Shown here piece after piece: positions 34,870 through 45,644 of a DNA stretch of 64,000 nt. The DNA is from Gigantopelta aegis (Eukaryota > Mollusca > Gastropoda > Neomphalida > Peltospiridae). The notes beneath the pieces were generated by a model. The model saw nothing but the letters and a program-made list of their open reading frames with translations, was not told where the DNA came from and did not search any database. The stretch covers positions 917,049 through 981,048 of the forward strand of contig NC_054701.1 in NCBI RefSeq assembly GCF_016097555.1, given 5' to 3'. How positions within the stretch are numbered: the first letter of the stretch is position 1; each line of letters starts with the position of its first letter. The position numbers and the translations under genes were made by a program.

Positions 34870-36162
34870 CTGTATGGGTGTGGGAGTATGAGATTAATGA
34901 TGTAAATACCTGTAGAATCTACACAATGTGATTACAGGTGAGTTTAATGATGTAAATACCTGTAGAATCTACACAATGTGATTACAGGTGAGATTACTGA
35001 TGTAAATACCTGTAGAATCTACACAATGTGATTACAGGTGAGATTACTGATGTAAATACCTGTAGAATCTACACAATGTGATTACAGGTGAGTTTAATGA
35101 TGTAAATGCCTGTAGAATTTACACAATGTGATTACATGTGAGATTAATGATGTAAATACTTGTAGAATCTACACAATGTGATTATAGGTGAAATTAAACA
35201 ATGTAAATACCTGTAGAATCTACACAATGTGATTATAGGTGAGATTAATGATGTAAATACCCACAGAATCCCCATTGCAGGCAAGTTCAATGATGTAAAT
35301 ACCCGTAGAATCTACACAATGTGATTACAGGTGAGTTTAATGATGTAAATACCCGTAGAATCTACACAACATGATTACAGGTGAGATTACTGATGTAAAT
35401 ACCCGTAGAATCCACACAACATGATTACAGGTGAGATTACTGATGTAAATACCCGTAGAATCTACACAACATGATTACAGGTGAGAACAACATGATTACA
35501 GGTGAGATTACTGATGTAAATACCTGTAGAATCTACACAATGTGATTACAGGTGAGTTTAATGATGTAAATACCTGTAGAATCTACACGTGATTACAGGT
35601 GAGATTACTGATGTAAATACCTGTAGAATCTACACAATGTGATTATAGGCGAGTTTAATGATGTAAATACCTGTAGAATTTACACAACGTGATTACAGGT
35701 GAGATTAAACAAAGTAAATACCTGTAGAATCTACACAATGTGATTATAGGCGAGTTTAATGAAGTAAATACCTGTAGAATCTACACAATGTGATTACAGG
35801 TGAGATTAAACAATGTAAATACCTGTAGAATCTACAAAATGTGATTAAAGGCGAGATTAATGATGTAAATATCCGTAGAATCAACACAACGTGATTACAG
35901 GTGAGATTAAACGATGTAAATACCTGTAGAATCTACACAACGTGATTGCATGTGACTTCAATGATGTAAATACCCGTAGAATCTACACAACATGATTACA
36001 GGTGAGATTAATGATGTAAATACCCGTAGAATCTACACAATGTGATTACAGGTGAGATTAAACAATGTAAATACCTGTAGAATCTACACAACATGATTAC
36101 AGGTGAGATTACTGATGTAAATACCTGTAGAATCTACACAACATGATTACAGGTGAGATTAA
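34870..36162. repeat. 50-bp array (left part), units with the exon-C donor
   Basis: About 26 copies of the unit GATGTAAATACCTGTAGAAT then CTACACAACATGATTACAGG plus TGAGATTACT. On the minus strand each reads ..GTAGATTCTACAG|GTATTTACATC.., the end of exon C with its donor. The array is cut at 36162/36163 by the DIRS element and continues at 42685. Confidence 0.95.
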
Positions 36163-36320
36163 TTAGAAAATTTGTTCCTAATTTTCATTATTATTCATAC
36201 TTACCTAGTGCTAGCATAACAAATATGCTATTCAACCTGAGTCATACCTACACACTGCAGAATTCTCTCCCTTGCCGGATATGCGCAATGCTATCCTTGC
36301 ACGGGCTACCTGTAACTTCA
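36163..36320. repeat. Left inverted terminal repeat of the DIRS element
   Basis: The segment from TTAGAAAATTTG through ATATGCTATTCAACCTGAGT and TGCAGAATTCTCTCCCTTGC to TAACTTCATTCTCAGTTC is inverted at 42535-42684 with only scattered mismatches in the inner part. The outermost tips differ, as usual in DIRS elements. Confidence 0.85.
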
Positions 36321-36385
36321 TTCTCAGTTCAAAGTCCACCCAAACCCACCGAGGGAAAGCCTCATAGGGGTGGGTGGGAGGTATA

Positions 36386-36494
36386 GTTTGTTGTGCTAGC
36401 ACTAGGTAAGTATGAATAATAATGAAAATTAGAAACAAACTTTTTAATAGTCTTATTCAACTTACTGTGCTAGCACAACAAATATGCTATAACG
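36386..36494. repeat. Internal complementary region (circle junction) of the DIRS element
   Basis: The left half (TGTGCTAGCACTAGGTAAGT.. to CTTTTTAA) is the reverse complement of the left tip. The right half (TAGTCTTATTCAACTTACTG to ATATGCTAT) is the reverse complement of the right tip. They meet at 36447/36448. Confidence 0.9.
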
Positions 36495-36777
36495 GACATG
36501 CAATGACACTGTTAGAGCACATGAATTCAACATTAATGGGAGGAGGTAAGAAAATAGAAGACTTACCCGTACCCAAAAAGCTCCTTTGAAGTAATGACAT
36601 GGAGATAGGACGAACCACGACATACGGTAACAAGGAGTCAAAAAACTTTTGGGAATAAAAAGGGGCTTCCCAAAAGAAAAAATCATCCCCATGAAAGGGA
36701 GGAAAAACATCTCCCCAGGGAGAGGAAATGGTAGACAACACTACAAAAAAAATCATCCCTCAAAAAAGGGTGGAGTG

Positions 36778-37889
36778 TTAAACATGTCCGAAGCGTGAAT
36801 CGATGGCAGTCGGATGGAAAAGAGGTCGACCCCTTTCTGTTGCCCTGCGCACAGACACGACGTGTTGAGCCGCAATGACTGTCTGGATCCTACGCGTACC
36901 GTCAGGACCAACCGCCATATCCCGGAAATAGAAACGGTCAAAAGTGTGCCGTCTTTTCCAAACCCCTGCATTCATGACCTTTATAATATCTAAAGAGTCA
37001 TGAAAATTCAGGGAAGCAGAAATGGCTCGGATTTCATGTGGTTTAACAGAGAAATTCCGAAACACATGATCACCTGCCATCTCATATGCTAGCTTGATGG
37101 TAGCTGCTATCTATCGAGACAAAGCATTTTTTGTGACATCACCAGGCCTAATGGTATAAGAAATAAACAATCTCTTTTTACCCTGCTGCCAGTTGTTCGT
37201 GCGCTCCAAATAATACTTCAATGCTCTCACCGGGCAAAGAAGTCTATCCGAGTTGTCAGATGACAGTGTACGAGATAAACTGTGAATAACAGTAGGTGGA
37301 AACTCTTCCCCCGGACTGGTTTTTAGCAACAAAGATAGGGTCGGTACGTAAAGTGACAGACCCGTCCGAATAGTAATCAACTAAGTCATGCAAAAAAGCA
37401 TGTATCTCACTGATCCGACGACAAGCCGCCAGTGAAACCAGAAACAGAGTCTTCCACGTCAAGGCACGAAGACTAGCAAACCTCAACGGCTCATAAGGCG
37501 CACCCTTAAGAGCATGTAACACAAGAAAGACATTCCATTTCGGAATAATGGAAGGTCGTTCAAACGTGGATTGCAATGATTTAAGTAAATCATGCAACAC
37601 CAAGTTTGTAGAAAAGTCACGACATCCACACTGTTTAAGAGTAGTGAAAATCGCAGCTCTGTGACTTTTTACTGTCATGACTTTAAGTTTCCTTTCTTGG
37701 ACCAACGCCAGAAAGTACTCCGCTAAATCGTTGACAGTAGGCAATAAGGGATTGAAATCCCGTGTGTTCGCCCAACGAACCCACATACGCCAGTGACACT
37801 GATAAACCGACTCGGTAAATTTGCTGAAGAGACGAGATGCGCAATTCTTGTCGAAAAACCTCTGCGTCGCAAGAACCTCCACGTCGCAA
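36778..37889 (-). pseudogene. DIRS tyrosine recombinase region
   Basis: Catalytic residues of the tyrosine recombinase fold can be located in order. An arginine sits in LAACRRISEIHAF, a histidine-arginine pair in VKPHEIRAISASL, and a C-terminal tyrosine in HTFDRFYFRDM. The N-terminal SAM-like part reads CHWRMWVRWANTRDFNPLLP and ends AALFTT-like segments. The frame is interrupted near 37260-37380 (frame change) and by a stop near 37110, so the copy is broken. The family role is site-specific integration of the circular cDNA, replacing an integrase. Confidence 0.85.
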
Positions 37890-37899
37890 GAACCTCCAC

Positions 37900-40118
37900 G
37901 CGTGAAGCCGGAAAACCTCCGGCTTCGGATGTCACACCGTCTGACTCAGTCGCTGGCTGAGTAGATCGGACAACACTGGTAACCGGAACGGGACTGCCAC
38001 TAACAGTGACAGGAGCTGTGGAAACCAGGGCTGCGCCACCCACAGAGGAGCTATCAACGTCACGTGACAAGGTTCCTGGACCATTTTGGTCAACACCTTG
38101 CCGAGTAAGACAGGAGGAGGGAAGGCATAAAAATCCAGTCCCATCCAATCCATACTCAACGCGTCGTACTGGGGACACGAACACCGGCAATTGGTTGTTC
38201 AACCGTGTGGCAAACATGTCCACCTGTGGACTGCCCCAAACACGGAGAACCGCTGTGACCACCCCTTTGTTCAACATCCACTCCGTCTGAACAGGGGTAT
38301 GTCGACTGAGGGCATCGACCAACACATTCACCAAAGAAGGAATGTGTTTCGCCCACAGAGTCGTCCCTAGTTGGTCGCAGAATTCCAAAATCACAAGATC
38401 TTTGTGACCCAAAGTCTCCGATTTGGTTCCACACCAACGATTGAGATATGCCACTACCGACGTATTGTCGCATCTCAACAGAATTCGATGGCGTCGAAGA
38501 ACACACTTGAAATGAAGACAGGCACGATGCACTGCCTCCATCTCCAAACAGTTGATATGAAGCTTCCTCATGGAGAGATTCCATACCCCTGAAATGTGTT
38601 GATCCAACAGATGCGCCCCGTACCCGTGCAGCGACGCATCCGTGAAAAGGATCAGATCCGGAGCAGGGGGGTGCAACGGAACCGATAGGGACATGCACTT
38701 GTCCGACAGGCACTCCTGTATCGGATGAGTGAACCATGGGCCCAGAGGCACTATCATGTCCCAATTGTGACCATCCCACCGTGGGGACAAATGCCACTGG
38801 AGTGGTCATTTGAATCGTCTGAACCGCACAATCAATGAGGCCAGAGATTCGAGGTGGCCCAACACCACATGGATAGATCGTACCGTAGTACTTTGCTCCA
38901 TCAAACATCGCTCCGACGTTTGAAAATTGTGGATACGCGCATCAGTGGGACGAACCGATGCTACCACAAGATCGAAGACCACTCCGAGAAAAGTAAAGTT
39001 TGTTTTATTTAACGACGCCGCTAGAGCACATTGATTTTTTATCTTATCATCGGCTATTGGACGTCAAACATATGGTCATTCTGACACTGTTTTTAGAGGA
39101 AACCCGCTGTCGCCACATAGGCTACTCTTTTTACGACAGGCAGCAAGGGATCTTTTATTTGCGCTTCCCACAGGCAGGATAGCACAAACCATGGCCTTTG
39201 TTGAACCAGTTATGGATCACTGGTCGGTGCAAGTGGGTTACACCTACCCATTGAGCCTTGCGGAGCACTCACTCAGGGTTTGGAGTCGGTATCTCGATTA
39301 AAAATCCCATGCCTCGACTGGGATCCAAACCCAGTACCTACCAGCCTGTAGACCGATGGCCTGCCACGATGCCACCGAGGCCGGTGCCCACTCCGAGAAA
39401 TGTGAAAATCTGAGCCGTCTCCAAAAACAACCCGACATTGGTCCGACACTCCTGTTGCGACGAAGCTGGGACCAACCAATCGTCCAGATAGGTATGCATT
39501 CGAACCCCTAACGAATGAACATGACCTACCACCGCTTTTACCACACGTGTAAATGCATGGGGACTCGTCGCCAACCCGAAAGGGAGCACACGAAACTCGT
39601 ATGCCGTCCCGTCGAAAAGGAAGTGCAGAAACTTCCAAAACGCCTTGTGCACCAGGACATGGAGGTATGCGTCTTTCAGATCGATCCCCAATTTGAAGAA
39701 GGTTCCGGACCGAATGAACCGTTTCCATTTTCATGGAAGGAACGTCGACGTAGACGTTCAGTGGCTTCAAATTTAGGATTGGTCTTCATTCCCCATTTTC
39801 CTTCTGGGTGAAGAAAAGATGAGAATAAAATCCCGGAGTGTCCAGACTGATTCTCTGGATGGCCCCTTTATCAAGAAACTCGGCAATCATACTCTCCACT
39901 AAAACGCGCCGATCCGCGGACGGTAACGGCGGCATTCTTGGAGTGGAAATAAGAGGGGGGCTCGAAGAAAAGGGTATTTTGTAACCGCGTCGAACGACCG
40001 ACAGAACCCAGGGGTCGAGACCCGGCAGCTTGCACCAATTTCGAAGGAAATGGCAGAGCCTGCCCCCCACGGGTATAGTTGCTAACGGTACCTCCGAAAG
40101 CAACTGCTGATCGTTCAC
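37900..40118 (-). pseudogene. DIRS reverse transcriptase and RNase H region, SINE-interrupted
   Basis: The RT starts with GGRLCHFLRNWCKL and GAIQRISLDTPGFYSHLF, continues with GIDLKDAYLHVLVH and has the catalytic box YLDDWLV. RNase H follows with FTDASLHGYGAHL, the ELxA-equivalent segment EMEAVHRACLHF and RCDNTSVVAYLNR. A frameshift lies near 39800 (after QKENGE), and the SINE at 38992-39387 separates the RT palm from the rest. It makes cDNA in the intact family; this copy cannot as it stands. Confidence 0.85.
38992..39387 (-). mobile_element. Full-length tRNA-derived SINE inside the DIRS reverse transcriptase
   Basis: It is flanked by a clear 13-bp target duplication CCACTCCGAGAAA (38979-38991 and 39388-39400). 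The tRNA-like head is at the right end (minus orientation) and the ACGTTAAATAAA-type tail at the left. It is nearly identical to the copy at 12051-12452 (a few single-base differences), so it is young relative to the decayed host element. Confidence 0.92.
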
Positions 40119-42416
40119 GTACCCTCACCCCAACCGCTTACCACCCATAGGCACAACGCCTTTGGTGGACTGAGAACAGAACGCAGTTCGATGTTTGCGT
40201 CCTCGCTTAGGGGAAGACGGGTTGTTACCTGGTTGCCTCCTAGTGTCAGGAACCCTAGGGATCTGAGCCGACCATAAAAAAGCAGCCTTTTTACAGGAGG
40301 CTTGAACCCCGAAAACATGGACCGGCGTTTACCAGAGATTGAGGGTTGAGTGTTCGGGACTGGTCGCAACAAATCTTTGTCTAGGACAATATTAAAATCG
40401 GGACCGAAAAGTAAATTTTCCCGTACCGAACGTGTACGAAAAAACGTCTTTGCAACGTTTGACACACTCAAACCCGCCAGGTAATGGTCATGCCGTAACA
40501 AAAGACTGTTCGTAAACAATCGGCCAGATAACTGAGCGATATGCTTAGAGGCTTTTGACGCAGCCTCCAAACAGCCTTTCGCCATTGCGGGAAGGCTCTC
40601 GACAGCCTTATCCAAGCCAAATAGGAAAGTACCTAAATGGTTATTAACCTGGAACATCGACTTAGTCAGCCATTCGAACGATTCCAGATCCGTGATTGGC
40701 AATGACACATGCGGCGATGGGGAACAAGAGGCTCGCACACTAGCGGGAACGACCGCCGGATGTTCAAGAAAATCCGCCCCCAACGTCTCATAGGAGTCAG
40801 CACGAAAAATGCGCGCTCCTGTTAAGATTTTCCCCGTAGGCAGTGCCTTTGGGTACTCATCAACACCCACTCCCAGGATACGATCACTGCCAGTGATCAA
40901 CGCATCAATGTCACAAAGTGAACTGTGCGCCTCCTGTGCAAGTGGTAAACCCGACTCCTCACGAGGAGTGACCAAATTCAAGGAACGGTTTCCGAAGGAG
41001 ACACCCTTGAATGTAGGCTGGGCCTCAACCTGAGGTATAGCGTCCCCGCATACCTGTCGGACCTGGTCCCTGACAAAAGCCAGAACCGCCGGATAATCGC
41101 ACTCCTCCTCTACCTCCGAACCGAAGTGAGAGAGAGCTGGGTCAGCGACAGAATCCGGTCCAACCTACGCTTCCTCTAAAGCCAGGTCACTGTCCATTGG
41201 ATCCTGAAGATCTACATGGACTCCTCCCCCTAAACGAGATGCCCCTGGGGCAGCGTCTCCCGAGACGGAAACAATGGAACTGAATGACAATCCCTAACTG
41301 CATCATCAAACTGCTGCCGAGACGCAGTTTCTGCTGGTTTTGGCGGAAAACGGGGGGGGGGGGGGGAATGGGAACCGCACCCGACGGTCCCGTCTGCGAA
41401 ATCAATGATCCCAACTGAGGCGAAGCGTTCAAAAATTCCACAAAACTCCGAAACAACGTTTCCTGAAAGCCTAACGGTTGTTCCTGCGCCAAGTGCGGAA
41501 CGGTCGGAGTTTGCAGCCAAGGGGTACCTGCGCGAACCTCGTCCTCTATCGAGTAAAGTCGAAGAGGTAGGGACCAAAGACGGTGCAAACTGTGAGGAGA
41601 TGTCTGTTGCTACCGAAGTCACCGGACCGTTGGGGTAAACATATGCAAACGGAGGACCCAAACGGGATGAGTCCTCCACCCAACGGTAATCATCGGTCGG
41701 GATGCCATTAGAAACGGATCCCGGCATCAGATCAACTGGCTCAGTTCGAAGCAAACTGGCAGAACTCTCCTCGGGCCTTGAGAATGCTGAGAATGCTGAG
41801 GTGCCGAAGCTACTGTCAGCAATCGAAGGCAAAGTCGGGGCCACCTGCTCTGCGGACGAAGCAGTGGACCTATGCACAACGGAGTACAAATGCTCAGTAG
41901 CCGATGAAGTCGTCAAAACCGGTGCTGCGACGACTCCACCCTGCCCTCCTTCTTTTTGTAAAGGTAACCGTAACGACGTGGCGACGCCAGAGACGAAGCC
42001 ACACAAACAGAAGACGGCGCCGTCACCAACGAAGACGGCTCACTTACCACGGTCACAATAGGAGCCCACGGGGGCGCTCCCGAAGTATCGGTAACTGTAC
42101 TCGTAACATGGACCGACAAAGAAACACACTTGTGTTTCCCCCCTTTCCGGACACTTTTCGAAGTGTCCACAGACTTATGGGACCTACCCACTAAGTCCGA
42201 CTTGCCTACTACTGCCGAAGCAGCCGACAAGATTTTGCTGGTACCCGAAACCTGAGTCTGCGAACCGAACCCACTGGTCAGGGGACCACGTGGCGCAGAA
42301 CAAGACCGACAGTCCGGACACAACACGTGTGTGTCTTTATGTCGTAAAGGAAACTGACAACCATCTTGCGCATAAACTTTCCGTGCGCTAGCTGTCAACG
42401 AACTCGCGTCGGACAT
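40115..42416 (-). pseudogene. DIRS gag-like region
   Basis: It starts MSDASSLTASARKVYAQDGC at 42416 and has a Cys-rich CPDCRSCSAPRG segment, then long Ser/Pro/Thr-rich sequence, and a C-terminal part (40981-40115) with LYGRLRSLGFLTLGGNQ-like residues before the RT. At least two frame changes separate the three open blocks, one of them near the 15-G run at about 41353. The position before the RT is that of the gag-like ORF of DIRS elements; function is inferred from position. Confidence 0.6.
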
Positions 42417-42534
42417 GGTAAATTCAACACAGAATTCCCAACTACCAACTGTATGTCAAGTTCAACCGAAAAACAAACACAAAATTACAAGTAAAGAAAA
42501 CTTTTTGCCAAAGCTTAAACAGGTGTTAACAGAT

Positions 42535-42684
42535 GGACTGCAGAATTGAGAATGAAGTTACAGGTAGCCTGTGCAAGGATAGCATTGCGCATATCTGGTA
42601 AGGGAGAGAATTCTGCAGTGTGTAGGTATGACTCAGGTTGAATAGCATATTTGTTGTGCTAGCACAGTGAGTTGAATAAGACTA
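42535..42684. repeat. Right inverted terminal repeat of the DIRS element
   Basis: Inverted copy of 36163-36320, ending TTGTTGTGCTAGCACAGTGA then GTTGAATAAGACTA, with the 50-bp array resuming immediately. Confidence 0.85.
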
Positions 42685-43474
42685 TGATGTAAATACCTGT
42701 ATAATCTACACAACATGATTACAGGTGAGATTACTGATGTAAATACCTGTAGAATCTACACAACATGATTACAGGTTAGTTTAAACAATGTAAATACCCG
42801 TAGAATCTACACAATGTGATTACAGGTGAGATTAAACAATGTAATACCTGTAGAATCTACACAACATGATTACAGGTGAGAGTAATGATGTAAATACCTG
42901 TAGAATATACACAACATGATTACAGGTGAGAATAATGATGTAAATACCTGTAGAATCTACACAATGTGATTACAGGTGAGATTAAACAATGTAAATACCT
43001 GTAGAATCTACACAACGTGATTACTGGTGAGATTACTGATCTAAATACCTGTAGAATCTACACAACGTGATTACTGGTGTGATTACTGATGTAAATACCT
43101 GTAGAATCTACACAACGTGATTACAGGTGAGATTACTGATCTAAATACCTGTAGAATCTACAAAACGTGATTACTGGTGAGATTACTGATGTAAATACCT
43201 GTAGAATCTACACAATGTGATTACAGGTGAGATTACTGATGTAAATACCTGTAGAATCTACACAACGTGATTACAGGTGAGTTTAATTATGTAAATACCT
43301 GTAGAATCTACACAACATGATTACAGGTGAGATTACTGATGTAAATACCTGTAGAATCTACACAACGTGATTACAGGTGAGATTACTGATGTAAATACCT
43401 GTAGAATCTACACAGCGTGATTACAGGTGAGATTACTGATGTAAATACCTGTAGAATCTACAAAACGTGATTCT
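42685..43474. repeat. 50-bp array (right part), running into exon C
   Basis: About 16 more copies of the unit at 34870-36162. The last copy merges into exon C: minus strand CACGTTTTGTAGATTCTACAG|GTATTTACATC at 43469-43438. Twenty or more exon bases are included in the repeat unit. Confidence 0.95.
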
Positions 43475-43596
43475 TCTGACTCGGAAACACAGCGCTTCAT
43501 ACTTGATCTGGTCGGCTTCTTTCTCAGAGCGAGGGAACCTTTCTTCCGTAACGACGTCTTCTGCTTGACGGCGTCAACGTCTAGCCGATCAGTGTC
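43449..43596 (-). CDS. Exon C of the W-motif protein gene
   Basis: The acceptor is GTTGTTGCACCAG and the donor TCTACAG|GTATTTAC; 148 nt, phase 0 in and 1 out. It encodes DTDRLDVDAVKQKTSLRKKG, SLALRKKPTRSSMKRCVSES and EESRFVDST. A very basic centre (RKKG, LRKKPTR) with serines is followed by an acidic cluster, typical of a phosphorylatable, disordered linker. The 3' end of the exon is the seed of the 50-bp array. Confidence 0.82.
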
Positions 43597-43609
43597 CTGG
43601 TGCAACAAC

Positions 43610-45484
43610 AACAGCAACATATGAAATATCAAACAGAAAATCAGGCAATTTTACACCATGAATCTTTAATGGTAAAAATTAAAGTTTATAAAACTTAAAA
43701 AATTGTTTCCATCTTAAAATTTAATGTTCATAAAAATATTTTGATTTTTCATTAATATAAAAACCAACATCCTCAGCAGAATAAACAAACAAGGTTCCAG
43801 AATTGACGTGGTGATGCGGCTTTTTTTTGTTTTCTGTATTTTGTTTTCTTTTTCTTTTTTTTCTCTGGAAAAGCATGGATTGCACAGAAGAGGTAGGTAT
43901 ATTTTGTTTTTGTATCTCCTGGTCATCTGCCTTGATCTGTCCTATTTGGCCATGGAACCGTAAATGCTTTCTATCATATTTTCCATATAGCCACGGCAAC
44001 TTTTATGTTGGGATGTGACGGTTCAGTTTTTTCATTTTCGATTTGATTTTCGGTTTTTGGTCCACAGTTTGATTTATTCACGATACTTTTCACAAGTAGT
44101 ACAAGTACGCCAATTACCATACATACATTTTTAAGAGCAAGACATTTTATTTTTAATGGTCATTTGTAAAATAATTGTAAATCTTGATTAGAAAACAAAA
44201 ATTGCATTGTTACCATGACATGTTAGCGTGTTGGGTCTGGGATACTTGGGCAATGTGTCCCCCAGGATTTGAGTTCAGAGGGTTGGCAAAATAATTTGGG
44301 GGCAAGAATGCTTGGGGGTTCCGGGGATAGTCTCTCTTGTTTGTTTTCGGTTTCTTTAATTCAGTTGTTTTTAGATGCATTCTGGAGTACATAATATATG
44401 GGTGTCATGTACACATTATAGAAGTCTAAAAGAAAGATACATGTCAAGATATATTACTCTAATGTTTATTATTATTTTGATAATATAAACCCAAATACAT
44501 AATATATAGGCCTACTGTTGATTATTTAACTCAACACAAGTTACATAAATAGGTATCACTGATTAAAACAGAAAGAAAAAAACAAGCACAAGTACATGCA
44601 CATAATATATAATAATTAATTATTTAACTAGTTATTTTTTTAGTTATTTTTTTTGCTCGTACTGAAAGTTAAAAAAAAAATCTGCAAAGATTTATTTTTT
44701 AAAAAAGAAAAAACAAAGTGCAAAGTAGTTTGCATACATTGTAGTTATGGAACTGCGGACAATTTTGAAGTTAACACATTCTTACTTTTTTCAATTTTGA
44801 CAACTCGGACGAAACATACTTACAATGTTTATTCTCTTGGCGGATTAATCACCGATATCAGTCCCTATTTTGGGAGGTTACAATTTTTATGGTCCCAGTA
44901 AGAAATTTGCGGGTTCTGTGCAGGATCCGAATGGCACCTATCGCCCATGAAAACATATCCAGTTTAAGGGAATCAAATGCTGTGATTGGCCAAAATACTT
45001 TACGGGTCATTGGGATTACCAGTAAGGTCCGGAAACGTTTATACATGTACCATTTAAAAAACAAATCGAATTGAACCATGGTTCACAAATTGAGAAACGG
45101 TGCACCAAACCATGGGACTAAAACTGCAGTTTTCGGCAACATGGAATAATCATCCCATCCCTACTTCTATGACTTGATGTCTCCCCCAAATCATCTCATT
45201 TAGACCCACAATGTCATGATGCAGCACAATAGTATTATTTGAGGTGGTGCAGCAGCATTGTTCTGGTATCGATGGCGCTGTTGTAGCTACTGTTGCAAAT
45301 ATGATTTTTTTTTTAGTTGACGTGCAATGTCAAAATCAACGCACGCACTCACCAGAGACTAATAATATATTTTCTCTATATCTGCTTCTTATTCTTGTTT
45401 GGTTTAATTATCATCTTCTGGGTAGACGATCTATCATATACAAGATGTAAACATTTCCACTGGCCAAATACATAAAGTTTAAAA
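43610..45484. other. Intronic sequence, possible old DNA transposon
   Basis: No gene. The segment from about 44006 (GGGATGTGACGGTTCAG) to about 45165 (CATCCCATCCCTAC) has weakly inverted ends and inner copies of GAACCATGGTTC / AATCGAATTGAACC. This suggests a decayed DNA transposon, but I could not define its ends or target site. Confidence 0.35.
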
Positions 45485-45487
45485 TAC

Positions 45488-45640
45488 AATAAGTTTATTT
45501 TGTTTAACGACACTATGAGAGCACATTGATTTTTTAATCATCCGCTTTTGGATATCAAACATTTGGTAGTTTTGAAATATAATCAATGGGGATCGATCCC
45601 AGATCGACCATGCATCAGGCAAGTGCTATACCATTGGGCA
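45488..45640 (-). mobile_element. Truncated, divergent SINE
   Basis: AGTTTATTTTGTTTAACGAC is the tail, and GATCGATCCCAGATCGACCA then AAGTGCTATACCATTGGGC is the tRNA-like part read in reverse. It is the boundary of the 42-bp array. Confidence 0.65.
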
Positions 45641-45644
45641 ATAA

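Larger units (their letters stand above)
36163..42684 (-). mobile_element. DIRS1-type tyrosine-recombinase retrotransposon, 6.5 kb
   Basis: Minus-strand order: right inverted repeat, gag-like region, reverse transcriptase/RNase H, tyrosine recombinase, internal complementary region, left inverted repeat. The internal region contains reverse-complement copies of both element tips joined at 36447/36448, the hallmark of the DIRS circular intermediate. The flanking array reads straight across the insertion (GAGATTAA | TGATGTAAAT) with no target duplication, as expected for recombinase-mediated integration. Coding regions carry frameshifts and a SINE at 38992-39387, so this copy is probably inactive. 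It has the same orientation as the host gene. Confidence 0.9.

Noticed and set aside
44006..45165. hAT-like transposon
   Set aside because: End similarity is weak and no target duplication could be fixed; kept only as a remark.
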